A stretch of DNA of 64,000 nt from Acanthacorydalis orientalis (GCA_034766995.1 CM068317.1:8292001-8356000); one strand, 5' to 3'. Counted from the stretch's first letter, positions 36,050-48,284 are shown. Numbers and translations: made by a program. Notes: generated by a model from the sequence alone, not told the origin.

Positions 36050-36134
36050 CTATATATATATATATATAATATATGTTTGTATATATATATATATATATAT
36101 ATGTATGTTTGTATATATATATATATATATATAT
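36050..36134. repeat. (TA)n / 'atgtttgtatat' compound array
   Basis: Three TA runs separated by two 'tatgtttgtatatat' units, spaced about 40 bp apart. Confidence 0.9.
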
Positions 36135-36139
36135 CAATA

Positions 36140-37985
36140 ACCTTTGAGAACTGGCCACAATTTAACAAAGGATAAACAAATTATTAAAGAACTGGCTAAC
36201 ATTCTAATTGTTAAAATAATAAGACATCTTTAAAAGTGGAAGTTAATTAACATGTCAGATGAATTTGGTTCGAATAAAATATATTTTTCCTTAATACTGT
36301 ATTTTATTCTACATTCATAAATTAATGTATAAATTATCTTTAAAATATCTTCAACATTAAAACAAGCTATATCTAAAAAGTTCTATTAATCTAAGGATCC
36401 GTTATTCAAAAACTATTGGATTGATAAAATACAATCTTTTTTGTAGTCAAGAAAAAGATATAGACAAAAAATAAGATAGTTGATAGAATTCATAAAATTT
36501 CTACGTTATAGTTATTAACAAAAGATAATACAATTCGTTCGTGAGGATCCTATTTTAGCTCCGTTGGATTCCTCTTGATTACTTTTAGTCCTCTCTGTAG
36601 AGTATTAATTTTATGTGTTATTCTTACTATACTGCTTGTATTAGAGTTATTCTTTTTTGTTTATACCTGTTTATTGTATTGTTCTCCATGGCTTCGTTAG
36701 TCTTGAAGAATGATCAAAAAAATTTAAAATAGATCCAACGACAATAAACCAGAGGACAATACATCAACAAGTCTACTGGTAAAAAACTAATAATTACAGC
36801 TTTAAAATTAAATCGGTCTGAATTTAAATCCAAACTTATAATTAATAATAACAAAATTATAAAGCAAATTAAAAAAAATAAATAATGTCTCTTCTATATT
36901 TTCCATTCAAACATAATATGATTGGTATCATCTATTACAGTTCAAAATTCCATCATCTCTATACTTCTATTTGTTGATGAAGTATATTTTTAATGATTAA
37001 AGCTCATCATTCAGTCCACTTTAGGCGTTTGTTTTATTATTTAGTTGTTTATAAGGTCATTATATATATATATATATATATATATTCAAATATTATTCAA
37101 CATCTTCATTTATTAATCCATCTGCAAGTGTAAAGCCTCTTATCTATAGAAATCTTATCTATAATATCTCCACTGATTGTACAATATTTTAGTTCTTCGA
37201 TGAAGTAAAAATTACTTGTTCGTTTTTAATTTTTTTTGGTACTTTAAAGTTTTGTAGTGAGATCTTGAAAAGATATTTTCTCCAAAATGTAAGCATATTT
37301 TCTATAATAAGATTAAATAATTGAAAAATATAAAATATTCTTGTCTCACTCCTATATTAATTACTTGATAATAATTTTTGATGTCATCATTTGCATCTTT
37401 GCTACTTTTTATAGTGCATTTAAACTGCATATTATACGTTATATTAGAAATATATAACATCAGATTATATCTTGTATTATTTATTCGCACTCGAAATAAT
37501 GATATAATCTTCAAACTCAATTACCAACATTTGTAAACAAGATAGAAAATTTTATATATTTCAATTCAAGTGAATTAGTCATACTAGTTATTTTTCATTC
37601 TTTTCAAATACACATTCTTTAAAAGTGACTGTACAGAAAATTAAAATAAAAACAAAGCAGCTGAAAATTTACAAATGGCAACAGTAATTGGACTTAGTTT
37701 TTTCATTCATACTCGTCATTTATAATTTAATTATCTTAATTTTTAAACATGTTGCGAATTCTTATTATCAACATATTCTACTTAAAAATCGAGGACACTG
37801 TAACAAACAGCAAAGTAATTAATAATAATGATTTATGCTGTTTTTAGAGGGTTACATTTTTAAGAAAACCCCACATATATTGGTGTCCGCATGTTAATAT
37901 ATGAATGTAAATAATTTCAAAGAAATTCTTTTGGATATTTTACTAATGGCTTAATGTTAACTATGAACCAATTATCTTGTTAGTA
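36140..37985. other. AT-rich non-coding stretch
   Basis: A TA array lies at about 37060-37084. The 72-codon minus-strand frame at 37302-37520 is AT-rich chance sequence. No gene was recognised. Confidence 0.6.
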
Positions 37986-37995
37986 ATACATACAT

Positions 37996-38049
<54 letters not shown>

Positions 38050-38062
38050 GTGTGTATTATGT
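37986..38062. repeat. (CA)n-(TA)n-(TG) microsatellite
   Basis: 'tacatacatacacacacaca', about 14 TA units, then 'aaatgtgtgtattatgtgta'. The ends are complementary. Confidence 0.9.
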
Positions 38063-38239
38063 GTAGGTTTGATGAGAAAGAAAGAAAAAATAAGTAAAAT
38101 CACCAATTTATATCTGTTGAGATTCAAAGACAAGGTAATAAATAACATGACATTTAGAAAACTCGTCAACAAAGATATAGTTGTGATTATTTCGAGTGAG
38201 TACAATAACGAAATGAACTGAATTCGCGTTATCACATTT

Positions 38240-38560
38240 CAAAAATAATACCCGCACATGCATCAACAAGAACTATTTAAGTCCGCACACTACTAAACAG
38301 TAAAATAGTAGTGAATAAATATATCAGATTGTGAAATTTATAAGCGCATCGTCTCTCGAAATACACTTTATGTCAAAATGTTGGCAAAACAATCCGCGGC
38401 AGACAATGCTCCTTAAATCTATCTGCATGGGTGCTGTATGCACACAATCGATGATAGTAATTTTAATTCTCGTAATGTCAGTACTTCCACTGTTTAAAAT
38501 ACAGAGAAATGCGCTTATATATGTCAACTGGCAGGATATTAATTTAAATGGGATTTAATA
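38240..38560. other. Moderately complex stretch
   Basis: Overlapping open frames on both strands (38324-38527 minus, 38331-38558 plus). Neither has a recognised domain. It is possibly conserved non-coding. Confidence 0.25.
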
Positions 38561-38694
38561 TTTAAGTTATATAGTTGTGATTTTCTCTATTTACTGATAC
38601 ATTCGTTTTACTGCTGTGAAAAAGCGTTTACGAGAATTCACATATTTTCCATATGTATCCGCATAATTTTAATTGTAACATTTTCTATATTCAC

Positions 38695-38738
<44 letters not shown>
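38695..38738. repeat. (TA)n microsatellite
   Basis: About 20 TA units. Confidence 0.95.
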
Positions 38739-38739
<1 letters not shown>

Positions 38740-38996
38740 CATGCATATATGCTCACATGAAACGAAACTAGCTTACTTCCAATTATTATAAATTTGACAT
38801 CGTGCTCTTAATTAACGTTATGAGTTCAAACATGCAGTGTAAAGTAATAATTTTTTTTCTTTAAGAAAATAATTATCTATATGCGGAACTAATACTAAAA
38901 TTTACTCTAAAACATCTAAATATTTGCCTCGAAGGAAAATATGACTCTGAAATTAACCAACTACAGTTCTACATACTTATAATAAAAAATAATATA

Positions 38997-39455
38997 TTAG
39001 CTTGGTAGAAAAATAATTGCGGTTTATGACCTTCAAATTCGTATACATTTTTTAATTTAAATACTTTCTAGTATTCCAGAACTGTTAGATCAGTAACGAT
39101 AAACGTTTATGTAAGCTCTCAAGTTGTTGAGCGTGGTTTTGATTCAAATAAAGTCTTCAGCTGGTCGTCATGAACTGAGAAAGGACACTTGTGACCTTCA
39201 TCTTCAAGGATCTCGTCCCTAGCTCTCTGTTGCACCGTACGTTCCTTAGCAATACTTACACTGAAAACATCGTCTAGTTTACGAGAAGTTTCTGCTGCTT
39301 TACCACTCATTTTGAATTCATACAAAGAAATTGCTCTTATTTACTTCTTTTCCATCTTTAATTCAATAGCCCCGTTTAAAACAAAATTAATAATAAAATC
39401 AATGGCGATGTTACCAAAATACAAACCGAAAAATGCACTTTAAAATAATATTGAT
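38997..39455 (-). mobile_element. Truncated Hsmar1-like mariner, copy C
   Basis: The 3' terminus is present (TTAGCTTGGTAGAAAAATAA with TA before it). Reading the minus strand, the N-terminal transposase half is recognisable: FKMSGKAAETSRKLDDVFSV, then IAKERTVQQRARDEILEDEG, then HKCPFSVHDDQLKTLFESKP. It then jumps to the 3' end. The WWFQKF motif is damaged and the 5' terminal repeat is not found past about 39455, so the 5' end is lost or too decayed to see. The second helix-turn-helix is also missing, so the deletion is larger than in copies A, B and E. Confidence 0.88.
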
Positions 39456-39589
39456 ATAAACATTTATTATTACTCTACTTACTATTACTTATTACTCATA
39501 TATTTGAAGTGAAATTATAATTTTAGATTTTAATACTTTACATTTTACATTTTTATAATTTTACATTTTTATATCGTATGGATGCACTG

Positions 39590-39860
39590 TCTTGTTGATT
39601 TTTATCTTTTAAAGTCATATAAGTTTCTGTTTTCAATTATTAGTTTCAGGCAATGTGACATATTCATGAGATATTAGACAATTCGACTATTTTTGGAGCT
39701 CTAGGTTTCTGAAACTAGTTTTTGTAAATACCTGAATGTCATATGTTAGATAAATTTTCTGTCAGAATCCTAGATTTACAGAAATAATAAAGTTATTTAG
39801 AATCTACCTGAAGATGGCATACGACCCGGAATTAGTAGGGGTAAAAAACATAAATTTTGT
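39590..39860. repeat. FB2 foldback element copy D (compound)
   Basis: Three motif sites: 'attagtttcaggcaatgtga' (reverse), 'ctgaaactagtttttgtaaa' with 'tacctgaatgtcatatg', and 'ctacctgaagatggcatacg' with 'acccggaattagtagg'. It is larger than the other copies and may be two insertions or an internally rearranged one. Confidence 0.6.
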
Positions 39861-40712
39861 CGATCAAAATACATACATATTTGTTTATATTGTACATATA
39901 AATATATATTTGCAGTATTGTTACCACTTAAATGTGAAATATTGAACGTTATTTAATACTGGATTGTAAAAAATAGTGATTCTTTTAAATTTATATTTAG
40001 TTTTAATTATGCTCAAAGTAAATTCGCATATATTTAAAACAAATATTTTTAAAATAAAAATTTTATTACAGATTTATTGATATTATATAACTGCAACTTG
40101 ATTAAAATTATATATATATATATTCTTAATTCTAGTATAATAGTATAAAATAAAAAAACTAACAGAATAATAGCTGACATTAAATACATAGTTAATTTTT
40201 AATACCAACATAGGAGATATTTAAGAAAGAGAATTTATTTATGACTAATAAAAATCAGTTCCATCGGTAATAATTTCTAAATTATATTTTATTTTGAAAC
40301 ATGTTCTGAAAATATATAACATCTCATCTGCTGATACGAATGTCAATTTAATTGAATTATATCCAAATTATATACCTGTATTACAAAATAAATTATTTTT
40401 ATTATTGTCAACTCGAATGTAAAACTCAATATAAAATGAAAAATAATCTATAGCGGTTGACATTAATATGGCCAGATTCGCCTACATTCTTTCAATAGAT
40501 CGTGTGCAAATCTTCTACGATAATTTTTTGTGTTCTTCAGTTTATTTTCGGATTGTGTTAAATGGTATGTCCGTCCAATTATCTTCGTTTGTCTAACATA
40601 AAACTTTCAAATGCTGACTAACTAGGTGAGATCGTTCGATATTAAATCGATATAAATATAGTTGACCGTGATGTAAATAAGTAAAATAGTATTTTGAAAA
40701 AATGTAACAGCA

Positions 40713-40766
<54 letters not shown>

Positions 40767-40925
40767 ATGTGTGTTTATGTGCGAGTTTATTAATTATGTT
40801 TTCGTTAAATTTATAAAATTAGTCACGAAGATTTGGATTAGAAATGATTGTGAATAAGTAATAAATTTTATTTTCAAAACATGATGTAAAATATAACATA
40901 TATAACGCCTTAAAAATCACATATA

Positions 40926-40973
<48 letters not shown>

Positions 40974-41261
40974 TGTGTGTAAATATATTTATTTCTAATA
41001 TTGAGTTAAATATTAACTTTTTGTATATATATATATATATAATTACTTTAACATTAATAGATAATTTGAAACCTATTAGTAATTATTTGAACCAACTATC
41101 AATCAGTGATAAATGTGCAACTAAGAAATGAAATCGTGATCAAACTATATGAATGAATAAATAAAAATATAATTCATACATTTCTACCATAAAGTACTCT
41201 TAATAAGAAATCAATTAAATCATCGATCAATTTATGATAAAATGTTTAAAATAAAATTTTC

Positions 41262-41294
<33 letters not shown>

Positions 41295-41439
41295 GTATAT
41301 ATATAGAGAGAGAGAGAGAGAGAAAGAAGGGAGAGAGGTCATTCTCTAAATAAATATCTATGTTAATAAAACATTTTTTGTAATTTACTACACAGTAATT
41401 TCAATATGAGAATTTTATTTAAATTATCTTTTATCTTTG

Positions 41440-41497
<58 letters not shown>

Positions 41498-41644
41498 TAT
41501 GTATATAAATAAGTTTAGTTTAACTATTCAAAATATAATTTATAAATAAAATTAACGAAATGTTAGTTTTCTTTTTTAGGAATGCTTCAATATCTCTCTA
41601 TAATTAAAAATCAGTCTCCTGCACACTTTTTGAAATTTTATTCG
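39861..41644. other. AT-rich non-coding stretch with TA arrays
   Basis: TA arrays lie at about 40718-40762, 40927-40980 (ending in GTGTGTG), 41023-41040, 41262-41335 (TA then GA) and 41447-41512. 40450-40640 is slightly more complex. No gene was identified. Confidence 0.6.
41262..41337. repeat. (TA)n-(GA)n compound microsatellite
   Basis: TA units, 'gtatatgtatatatat', then about 8 GA units and 'aaagaagggagagagg'. Confidence 0.95.
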
Positions 41645-41832
41645 TGTTTTGATTGGATGATAGAGATTGTGTGATCTCTGTTCTGATTTGTTGACATCAG
41701 TTGTATATATATAACTGTCTTACGGTGTAAACGAAAGAGGTTATATGAGTTCATTGTAAAACTGATAAGAAATTTATTCAAAATATTGTATTCATTAAAG
41801 CTTTAGAGTAAAAAAAATGTTACACATTTAAA
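41645..41832 (+). repeat. Dispersed repeat R2, copy 1
   Basis: 'gatctctgttctgatttgtt', 'acggtgtaaacgaaagaggt' and 'gataagaaatttattcaaaa' then 'tattgtattcattaaagctt' match 57425-57615 in the same order and orientation. No ORF is present. The regular order and a possible polyadenylation-like 3' half suggest a retroelement LTR or SINE fragment, but termini were not identified. Confidence 0.8.
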
Positions 41833-42429
41833 CATTGTGTTTTGGTGTTAATTTTTATAAAATTTTCACAAAAAATTTCATGATTTACATTTTACGAAGA
41901 TGATTTGGGTGTATAATTTGTTAATTTCTCTTATTTTAAGTATATATAAAACTATAAAATGTTTTAAATTTAATTGTTTTAGAAATATTTTGAATATTAA
42001 GGAAAATCTTATTTTTATGAAGTATTTTTATATTAATAATATAAAATATTTAATAATATCTACATTTATTTTAGGAAGGAGTTAAATTATTTTAGAAAAT
42101 TAATGGAAATATTTCTCTGATCAGTCAACACTATTAAAGTTATGTTGAAAGAAAATAACCTAGAAATAAAAAAATAAGTAATTAATTAAAAAAAATCAGC
42201 AACATTTTATAGTTTAATAATATGAAATAAATTTATTTATTTAGTAGATTTTAACTCTATTAAACAACTGATAATGTACATAAAATTTCGTTTATTGCTA
42301 TAATTATAAAAATAGAAAAGAGAAAAATACATTTATTTATAAAATTGTATATCTAATATTATGGTATAGATTTTTATTTTGAGAAAATATTAATTTTCTT
42401 AGAAAAATTAATTCTCCGGACTCTTCAAA

Positions 42430-42540
42430 AACCACAAAAAGTTTTCCCGATCAACAATGATCAATAAATGATTGTTTATGCGCATTTAAATAGCAATGTC
42501 ATCGTTCATAGACTTTCATAGCAAAAATTAGGTCAGTATG
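42430..42540. repeat. FB1 foldback element, partial copy
   Basis: 'gatcaacaatgatcaataaa', 'gattgtttatgcgcatttaa', 'atagcaatgtcatcgttcat' correspond to arm, inner arm and core of FB1. Confidence 0.5.
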
Positions 42541-42972
42541 TTAACATATAACAACAATCATTATCAAGAATGGTATTTTTTTTAGATTTTTATCGTATTT
42601 GAAGTCTCTATTTGTGAAAATACGTGTATTGTTATCAAATATCTGTCTATAAAATGAAACAAATTAAACAAAGATAGATTTTATTTAATTTATTAATAAA
42701 TAGAATTGTTTGTATCTTAATTCTTTCGTCTATGATTTAAAATGGATCATTAAAAAGAGTTATATTTAATTTTTACCTGAAAAAAGTACAAAAATGTTAC
42801 ATGTATTTTTTTTAAAAAAAAATCAAACCAATTTTCAAAAATAAATTATTTATTTATATAATATTTCAATACACATGAAAAATAATATTTTATATAACGT
42901 GTTTATGTCTGTAAGTGGCGGAATCGAAAAGATTATATAAAGTTTGATTTCAATAGTGAATTATTAAATTTA

Positions 42973-43016
<44 letters not shown>

Positions 43017-43319
43017 TTCAAATATTTTTTTAACAAATTATATTTGAATAAATTAATTATTTATCAGTTTTATTTAAATTATCAGATTATTTTTAAATAC
43101 AAAACAAGTATATTTTAATAGTGACCTGTAAAAGGTGAACATGAAAACAATAAAGAGTTTTACAATCTATTGTTATGTTATTTTTCGACGAAATATACAT
43201 GGTTAAGATATAAATTTGTTCTTAAGAAAACGAGCAGTGAACGATTCTACAAGCGTTGACAGCATAAAGATCCCTATTAGAATCATGTAAAACTATTACA
43301 ATAACAAAAAAAAAATGTA
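42541..43319. other. AT-rich non-coding stretch
   Basis: A TA array lies at about 42980-43012. Nothing else was recognised. Confidence 0.5.
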
Positions 43320-43760
43320 ATGGCACCCACACGTCAGGTGCAATGAATCTTTGTTAGGCACCGAACAGACCACTCGCTCATCACTCTAGCAGATGCTTAT
43401 TGTTTTGCGTTCGTGTTTCGTGACAACAGTTTACTGTTGCGGTTTTCAACGGGGCGCGCGGCATCGTACCTTTTTATTTCGGCGATGCGTCGGTTTGTCA
43501 CCGTTCCAGAAATAGCTTGTGTATGTGTCACACGCGCTCCCGCATTCTAAATTAGATTCTTCCTTGCAACAAACACGTCGCACACCCGCTATTCACGAGA
43601 AGAGTCGCGATATTGACACCGTATCGCGATCCTTTGTACCGGTATCACGTATCCCGTTTCTTTTCACTTTTGAAATCTTTGACAGATGGTAGGATGGACA
43701 GATCAGGACTCGATGTGAGCACATGTTCTGTTCCAAATTGTCATAACGTTTGTTCCGAGT
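43320..43760. promoter_or_regulatory. Most GC-rich island of the window; possible promoter
   Basis: CpG-dense for this genome ('caacggggcgcgcggcatcg', 'atttcggcgatgcgtcggtt', 'gaccgtatcgcgatcc'-like stretches). Near its end 'ttttgaaatctttgacag' followed by ATGGTAGGATGGACAGATCA and GAT|GTGAGC at 43715 looks like a short exon, or a 5' end with its first donor. It could be an alternative promoter of a plus-strand transcript or a strong enhancer. No long ORF is present. Confidence 0.4.
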
Positions 43761-44405
43761 ATTATGTTCGAAATTTATTGTATAGTAGTTAATTTCAGAT
43801 CACTTAAGGAATAACAAAAGCATCTGTGAAACAATACTTTCAGTTCTGCATTATTTTTAGAATTGTGTTTAAAAAATATTTATCAACATTCAACAATTTC
43901 GAGGTCGTGTTTCTAATTTTATACACACACAAAGAGGTATTTATAAGCGGATAAGTATAATCTAACAATGAATATAACCAAATACAATGAACATTTATTT
44001 AATATATTTTTTAACTATATGACCTGGTACAACCTTTAAATTTTATATTTTATTTAATAATTTCTTTAAAGATAATTATTAAAAATCGATAAAGATTTAA
44101 AATCTTCTGTTAATGAAACTATAAATAAATGTAACAAATATATTTCAAAATTTATTATAATACACACTGCACATATATAATTACACAATTATGCAATTTG
44201 TTTTAACTTAATTTACAGACGAGTATATGAAATTATAAGGTAGATTTTTTATAAATATATCTTTAATTACAAATGATCAAAGGAGTAGTAATAATAATAT
44301 TTAATTGAAATATCGGTTTTTAAACATAATAAACATTAATCAACTGTGAATATTTGTTAACAATTTAATTGACTACCTCAACATAAAGTCATCTAACAAA
44401 ATGTA
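43761..44405. other. AT-rich non-coding stretch
   Basis: Nothing recognised. Confidence 0.5.
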
Positions 44406-44462
44406 TTAGATTGATAGAAAAATAATTGCGGCTTATGACCTTCAAATTCAAATACATTTTTT
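44406..44462 (-). mobile_element. Solitary mariner 3' end, copy D
   Basis: TTAGATTGATAGAAAAATAA followed by 'ttgcggcttatgaccttcaa' and 'attcaaatacattttt' is the terminal 57 bp of the Hsmar1-like family, reverse orientation. Nothing of the coding region follows. Confidence 0.85.
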
Positions 44463-44574
44463 TCTTCTTTGATTTTTCTAGTTTTGTACAGTAAATCATT
44501 TTACTTTCCAAAATACACCTGCATACCACAAAATTTTCATATTAAAATAGTCAAATTTACACTTTTTTAATTTT

Positions 44575-44650
44575 CTGATTGGTTTATCTATATTTCAATG
44601 ATGATTCTATCGTCTATAAAGGGCGAGTAAAATTATATGAACAACAAAAC
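44575..44650. repeat. FB1-like partial element
   Basis: 'tttcaatgatgattctatcg' and 'tctataaagggcgagtaaaa' resemble the FB1 core. 'ctaatctaaaatgattaata' plus 'gttttgattatttttta' at 45350-45397 resembles the opposite arm, so mariner copies E and/or F may have landed in an FB1 element. Confidence 0.35.
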
Positions 44651-44657
44651 TATGATA

Positions 44658-45222
44658 TTAGGTTGGTGGAAAAATAATTTCGGTTTTTGTTTTTTGAATT
44701 CTATTCTTATTTTTATTCAATAAAAGTGTTATTTCATTGTGTTCATATTAATATCATTTCAAGTGCATTTTTCGGTCTGTATTTTCGTCATCGACTTTGG
44801 TTTTATTATTAATTATGTGTCAAATTGGGCTATTGAATTAAAGATAGAAAAGAAACAAATAAGAGTATTTTTGGTATGAGTTCAAAACGGGTTGTAAAGT
44901 AACAGAAACTGCTTGTCAACTAAACGATACATTTGGTGTGGGTACTGTTAAGGAATGTACAATGGTGGTTCCAAAAATTTCGTGCTAGAGATGAAAGCCT
45001 TGGGGATGAAGAAGGTCTCTGGCATCCTTCTTCAGTTCATAACGACCAACTGAAGGCATTAAGTCAATCAAAACCATGCAAACCAATTCAAGATCATACA
45101 CAAAATTTATGCGTTAAACATATAACAGTTCTGAACCACTTAAAACAGCTAGAAAAATTAAAAAAGTGAAAAATGTATATGAGTTTGAAGGTCATAAACC
45201 GCAATTATTTTTCTACTTAACT
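44658..45222 (+). mobile_element. Internally deleted mariner (Hsmar1-like), copy E
   Basis: Starts TTAGGTTGGTGGAAAAATAA and ends in a mutated complement ('gcaattatttttctac' then 'ttaac'). The interior holds the same N-terminal half: 'gagttcaaaacgggttgtaa' region, MVWVLLRNVQWWFQKFRARD (from 44933), ESLGDEEGLWHPSSVHNDQL, KALSQSKPCKPIQDHTQNLC and HLKQLEKLKK. From there it jumps to the 3' end, as in copies A and B. The second half of this HTH region is open for 78 codons, but the frame is broken upstream and the catalytic domain is missing. Confidence 0.9.
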
Positions 45223-45495
45223 AACTTAACCTAACTGACAGAGTGATAATTTTCAATATTTTGTTTACTTGGAGGATTTATGGCAGCTCAAAAAATAGAT
45301 TTACAGTTTTACAAATCATTTTCTTTCATTCCATAGAACAGAAACGTTTTCTAATCTAAAATGATTAATAAATAGTTTTGATTATTTTTTATTGTTCGGT
45401 TTCTTTTTATTCTTCTATAGAAATTCTTCTATAGAACTCTTCTATAGAAATTTCATTATCTTCAGAACGATTAGAGTGAGAAATGTCCCTTTATT
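45223..45495. other. Spacer between mariner copies E and F
   Basis: 'aaattcttctatagaa' and 'ctcttctatagaaattt' form a small local duplication/palindrome at 45420-45452. There is a possible FB1 arm at 45350-45397. No gene is present. Confidence 0.5.
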
Positions 45496-45653
45496 CCCGT
45501 TAATTGAATCAGAATCACGCACAACAATTCAAGATCTTGCACAAAAGTTAAACATATCATCCAACAGTTCTAGACCATTTAAAACCACTTAAATTAAAAA
45601 AATGTATACGAGTGTGGAGGTCGTAAACCTCACTTATTTTTCTACCAACCTAA
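45496..45653 (+). mobile_element. Mariner 3' fragment, copy F
   Basis: 'aatcagaatcacgcacaaca' (SESRTTIQ), then DLAQKLNISSNSSRPFKTT-like second helix-turn-helix, then 'atgtatacgagtgtggaggt' and terminus ...'ttctaccaacctaa'. It has the same deletion junction as copies A, B and E. The 5' part is missing. Confidence 0.88.
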
Positions 45654-46339
45654 CATAATACTTAATATAGAGAAAAAAAGTAACATTTCACACTATTTAT
45701 TTAAAATTCAGTTCTGAATACTAATTTGTTAATCATATTAATAATTTTTTTATAATAATATTTGTTAATAATTTTTAATTTCTTTTTCTATGTATAGATA
45801 TATATATTCTCTCATTCTTTTTCTTTCTCTCTCTCTTTATATATATATTAGTTTTTCTTCTACAGAAACAATAATAATTTTAAAAACACTTTCATCGGAC
45901 AGTAAGTCCAATTAAAACTGTTTCGGTAAGACTTTCAGTTTTAATGTTTATTAGTTCCTTTCCTCAATATATTCATAAAATCAGGGAGATTTTATTGTGG
46001 AATTTGAATTCAGAACTGAACTAACACGGGAAGTATACCCTTAGATCAGTAAATTAATATGAAAACATACTAAGTCCGAATAATAAGTAATAAAAATAAA
46101 TATTAAGATTATTTGTCTCCATTGATGAAGATATTTATTAGTGAAAAATTAGATATAAAAAATATCTGATAAATATCTAACAATTATATGTATGTTTATG
46201 TCAGTAAAATAAATGTTTATCTATGCATTTGCATGTCTATTCAAAAGTGTACAAGTGTATTTTAATAGCTAATCACTTTAACTTCCACTAGCATCTATAA
46301 GAATAAAAATAACTATAGAATATTACTCAGATTTATAAC
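45654..46339. other. AT-rich non-coding stretch
   Basis: A CT-TA compound microsatellite lies at 45805-45850. Nothing else was recognised. Confidence 0.5.
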
Positions 46340-46600
46340 CGACGGTCATCATTGAATGTATCAACATTTTGCAGACGTTACGCTGAAGTTTCTCGTTTTG
46401 TTTATAATATGTGCTACCTCTCGTGAATAATCGGAAATCTGTTCTCAGCAAACGTGCGACGCATCTATGTCTTATTTCAAACTATCTATAAGTATTCGTC
46501 GTCAACTATTCATCTTCACGGAAATACTTACGTTTCAATTACTCCGTTGTACAGGTCGAGTTGTCTTTATTTTTGTGTATGAAACACACACTAAATATAT
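46340..46600. promoter_or_regulatory. Higher-complexity island
   Basis: CpG-bearing and microsatellite-free ('gttctcagcaaacgtgcgac', 'attcgtcgtcaactattc'). There is a possible acceptor 'caacattttgcag' at 46374 but no matching donor. It is perhaps regulatory. Confidence 0.25.
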
Positions 46601-46724
46601 GTCATAGGCTAATTATAATTAGCTTACTAATAATATTATGCCATAAACTGACTATTTTTACTCATTTCAATGTATTTTCTTTATTAAATTTATAATTACA
46701 GTTTTTATATATGTACTGTTGTTT

Positions 46725-46910
46725 GTCCGTGGTCCTGGTGAATCATTATTGTTTATTTATTACGACTAATTTCGACTCTTGAGTCATTTTCGGGGATCTT
46801 TTTATAAATTGATAAATGAGAAATTTATTAACAAACTACCTGAGTACTTTTCAAGAGCCGAAACTAGTCATAACAAATAAGTTTGAAGTGATTCACCAGG
46901 ACTGCAATTA
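46725..46910. repeat. FB2 foldback element copy E
   Basis: Left: 'gtcctggtgaatcattattg', 'acgactaatttcgactcttg'. Right: 'ctacctgagtacttttcaag', 'agccgaaactagtcataaca', 'gtgattcaccaggactgcaa'. Outer ends 'tcctggtgaatca' and 'tgattcaccagga' are perfectly complementary. Confidence 0.75.
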
Positions 46911-48284
46911 CTACAACAATGTTTTTTTATAATCTTTAATTTTTAAGAGAAAATGATCAAAATTCATTTTTTTTGTTATCTGTAAACATACAGGAAGATT
47001 GAATTACATTCAAGTATTAATTAAATTTGAATAATAACTGTAAATAAATTTAATAATGATAGAAAATATGTTATAAGACAGAGGGGTTTAATTTGCCAAT
47101 TTTTGACTTCATATTTAATAGTTAAAATAGAATAAGTATTATAAAAATATATCTGAAATCATTAAATTGGCTAATAGTTTTATCTAGAAAAATAATTAAA
47201 TAATCCGCATAAATCAATAGTTAATTACATTTTAATAAATTAATAATAATTTTAAAAATTTAATTAAGTAAAACGAAATATTATATTTTTAAAATTGAAT
47301 ATAACCCAAAAAATATATATTTGAATAGTGTTTTGAAATGCAATAAATCCTACAAGTTTTTCCTATGAGTATAAATATATTTTATAAAATGGAATAATTA
47401 GTATTCTGGAATTATTTATTTTTTAAATATAAAATAAATCAAATATAAAATTTAGGTGGAATTTAGGTTAATCTTCCAGGAAAATTTTCTACTTTATTAT
47501 AAAATTAATTTAAATTGGTTTTAAATTAATAACTAAATGGAGGTTACATTTTTTTAAAGTTTTTATTTAGATCTAAGTATATAATTTTGATATTAAATAT
47601 ATAATATACTTTTTGAATTTAAAATAAAAAAAATAGCAAATATATACAGAAATATTTTTGTTTGTAATTTATAATACTAATCTTCAAAATAAATAATGTT
47701 TACTGAATAAAAAGTACAAATTATAAGATTTTATATACGTTTTAAACACAATCAACCGAAATTAAGTAGTTTTATTTTCTCTCTCTTATTTGCCAGACAT
47801 GATGTATTATATAAACTTACCTAAAAAGTCTAGTTTTGCTAGTGAAATATATAACCATGCAGTATTACTGCAGAAAGTGCAGCATGCATGCCAAACAATC
47901 CTAAACACTCCAGGAATCTTTCAACGAGTCAGTTGATCTTTGACGTGGAAAATTGAATCATGTTTTAAGGGGAAATGAGGAAAAAATTGAGCTATTATAC
48001 TTTAAAAGAGAAAACTACATAACTTTGAAATAAGTGTTTTGGCATGTGTTTATATTACTATCATTTATTTGATTATAGGTAATTATATATTATAAATTTT
48101 CATTTTTATATATTCTTTATGTGGTTGTGTCCTGAAAACAAATCGTAACCCTTTGGATTAGGGAAGGGGAAAAGTTTTAAATTTTTTTATCAAATACTTT
48201 TCGATTAATTGGATATTCTTTTATAGTAAACAAAATAAAAATTGCAAATTTGTCAGTTACAAGAAAAAAATATTTTAATTTAGA
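46911..48284. other. AT-rich non-coding stretch
   Basis: No gene or array recognised. 47860-47960 is slightly more complex ('gcagaaagtgcagcatgcat'). Confidence 0.5.

Noticed and set aside
40541..40564. 24-bp segment between 'gtgttcttcag' and 'GTATGT' resembling a micro-exon
   Set aside because: Weak pyrimidine tract and an AT-rich 24-mer; such spacing is expected by chance over 64 kb.
45415..45455. 'ttcttctatagaa' repeats as an inverted-repeat element
   Set aside because: Only a short local duplication of 16-17 bp with no termini or target duplication.
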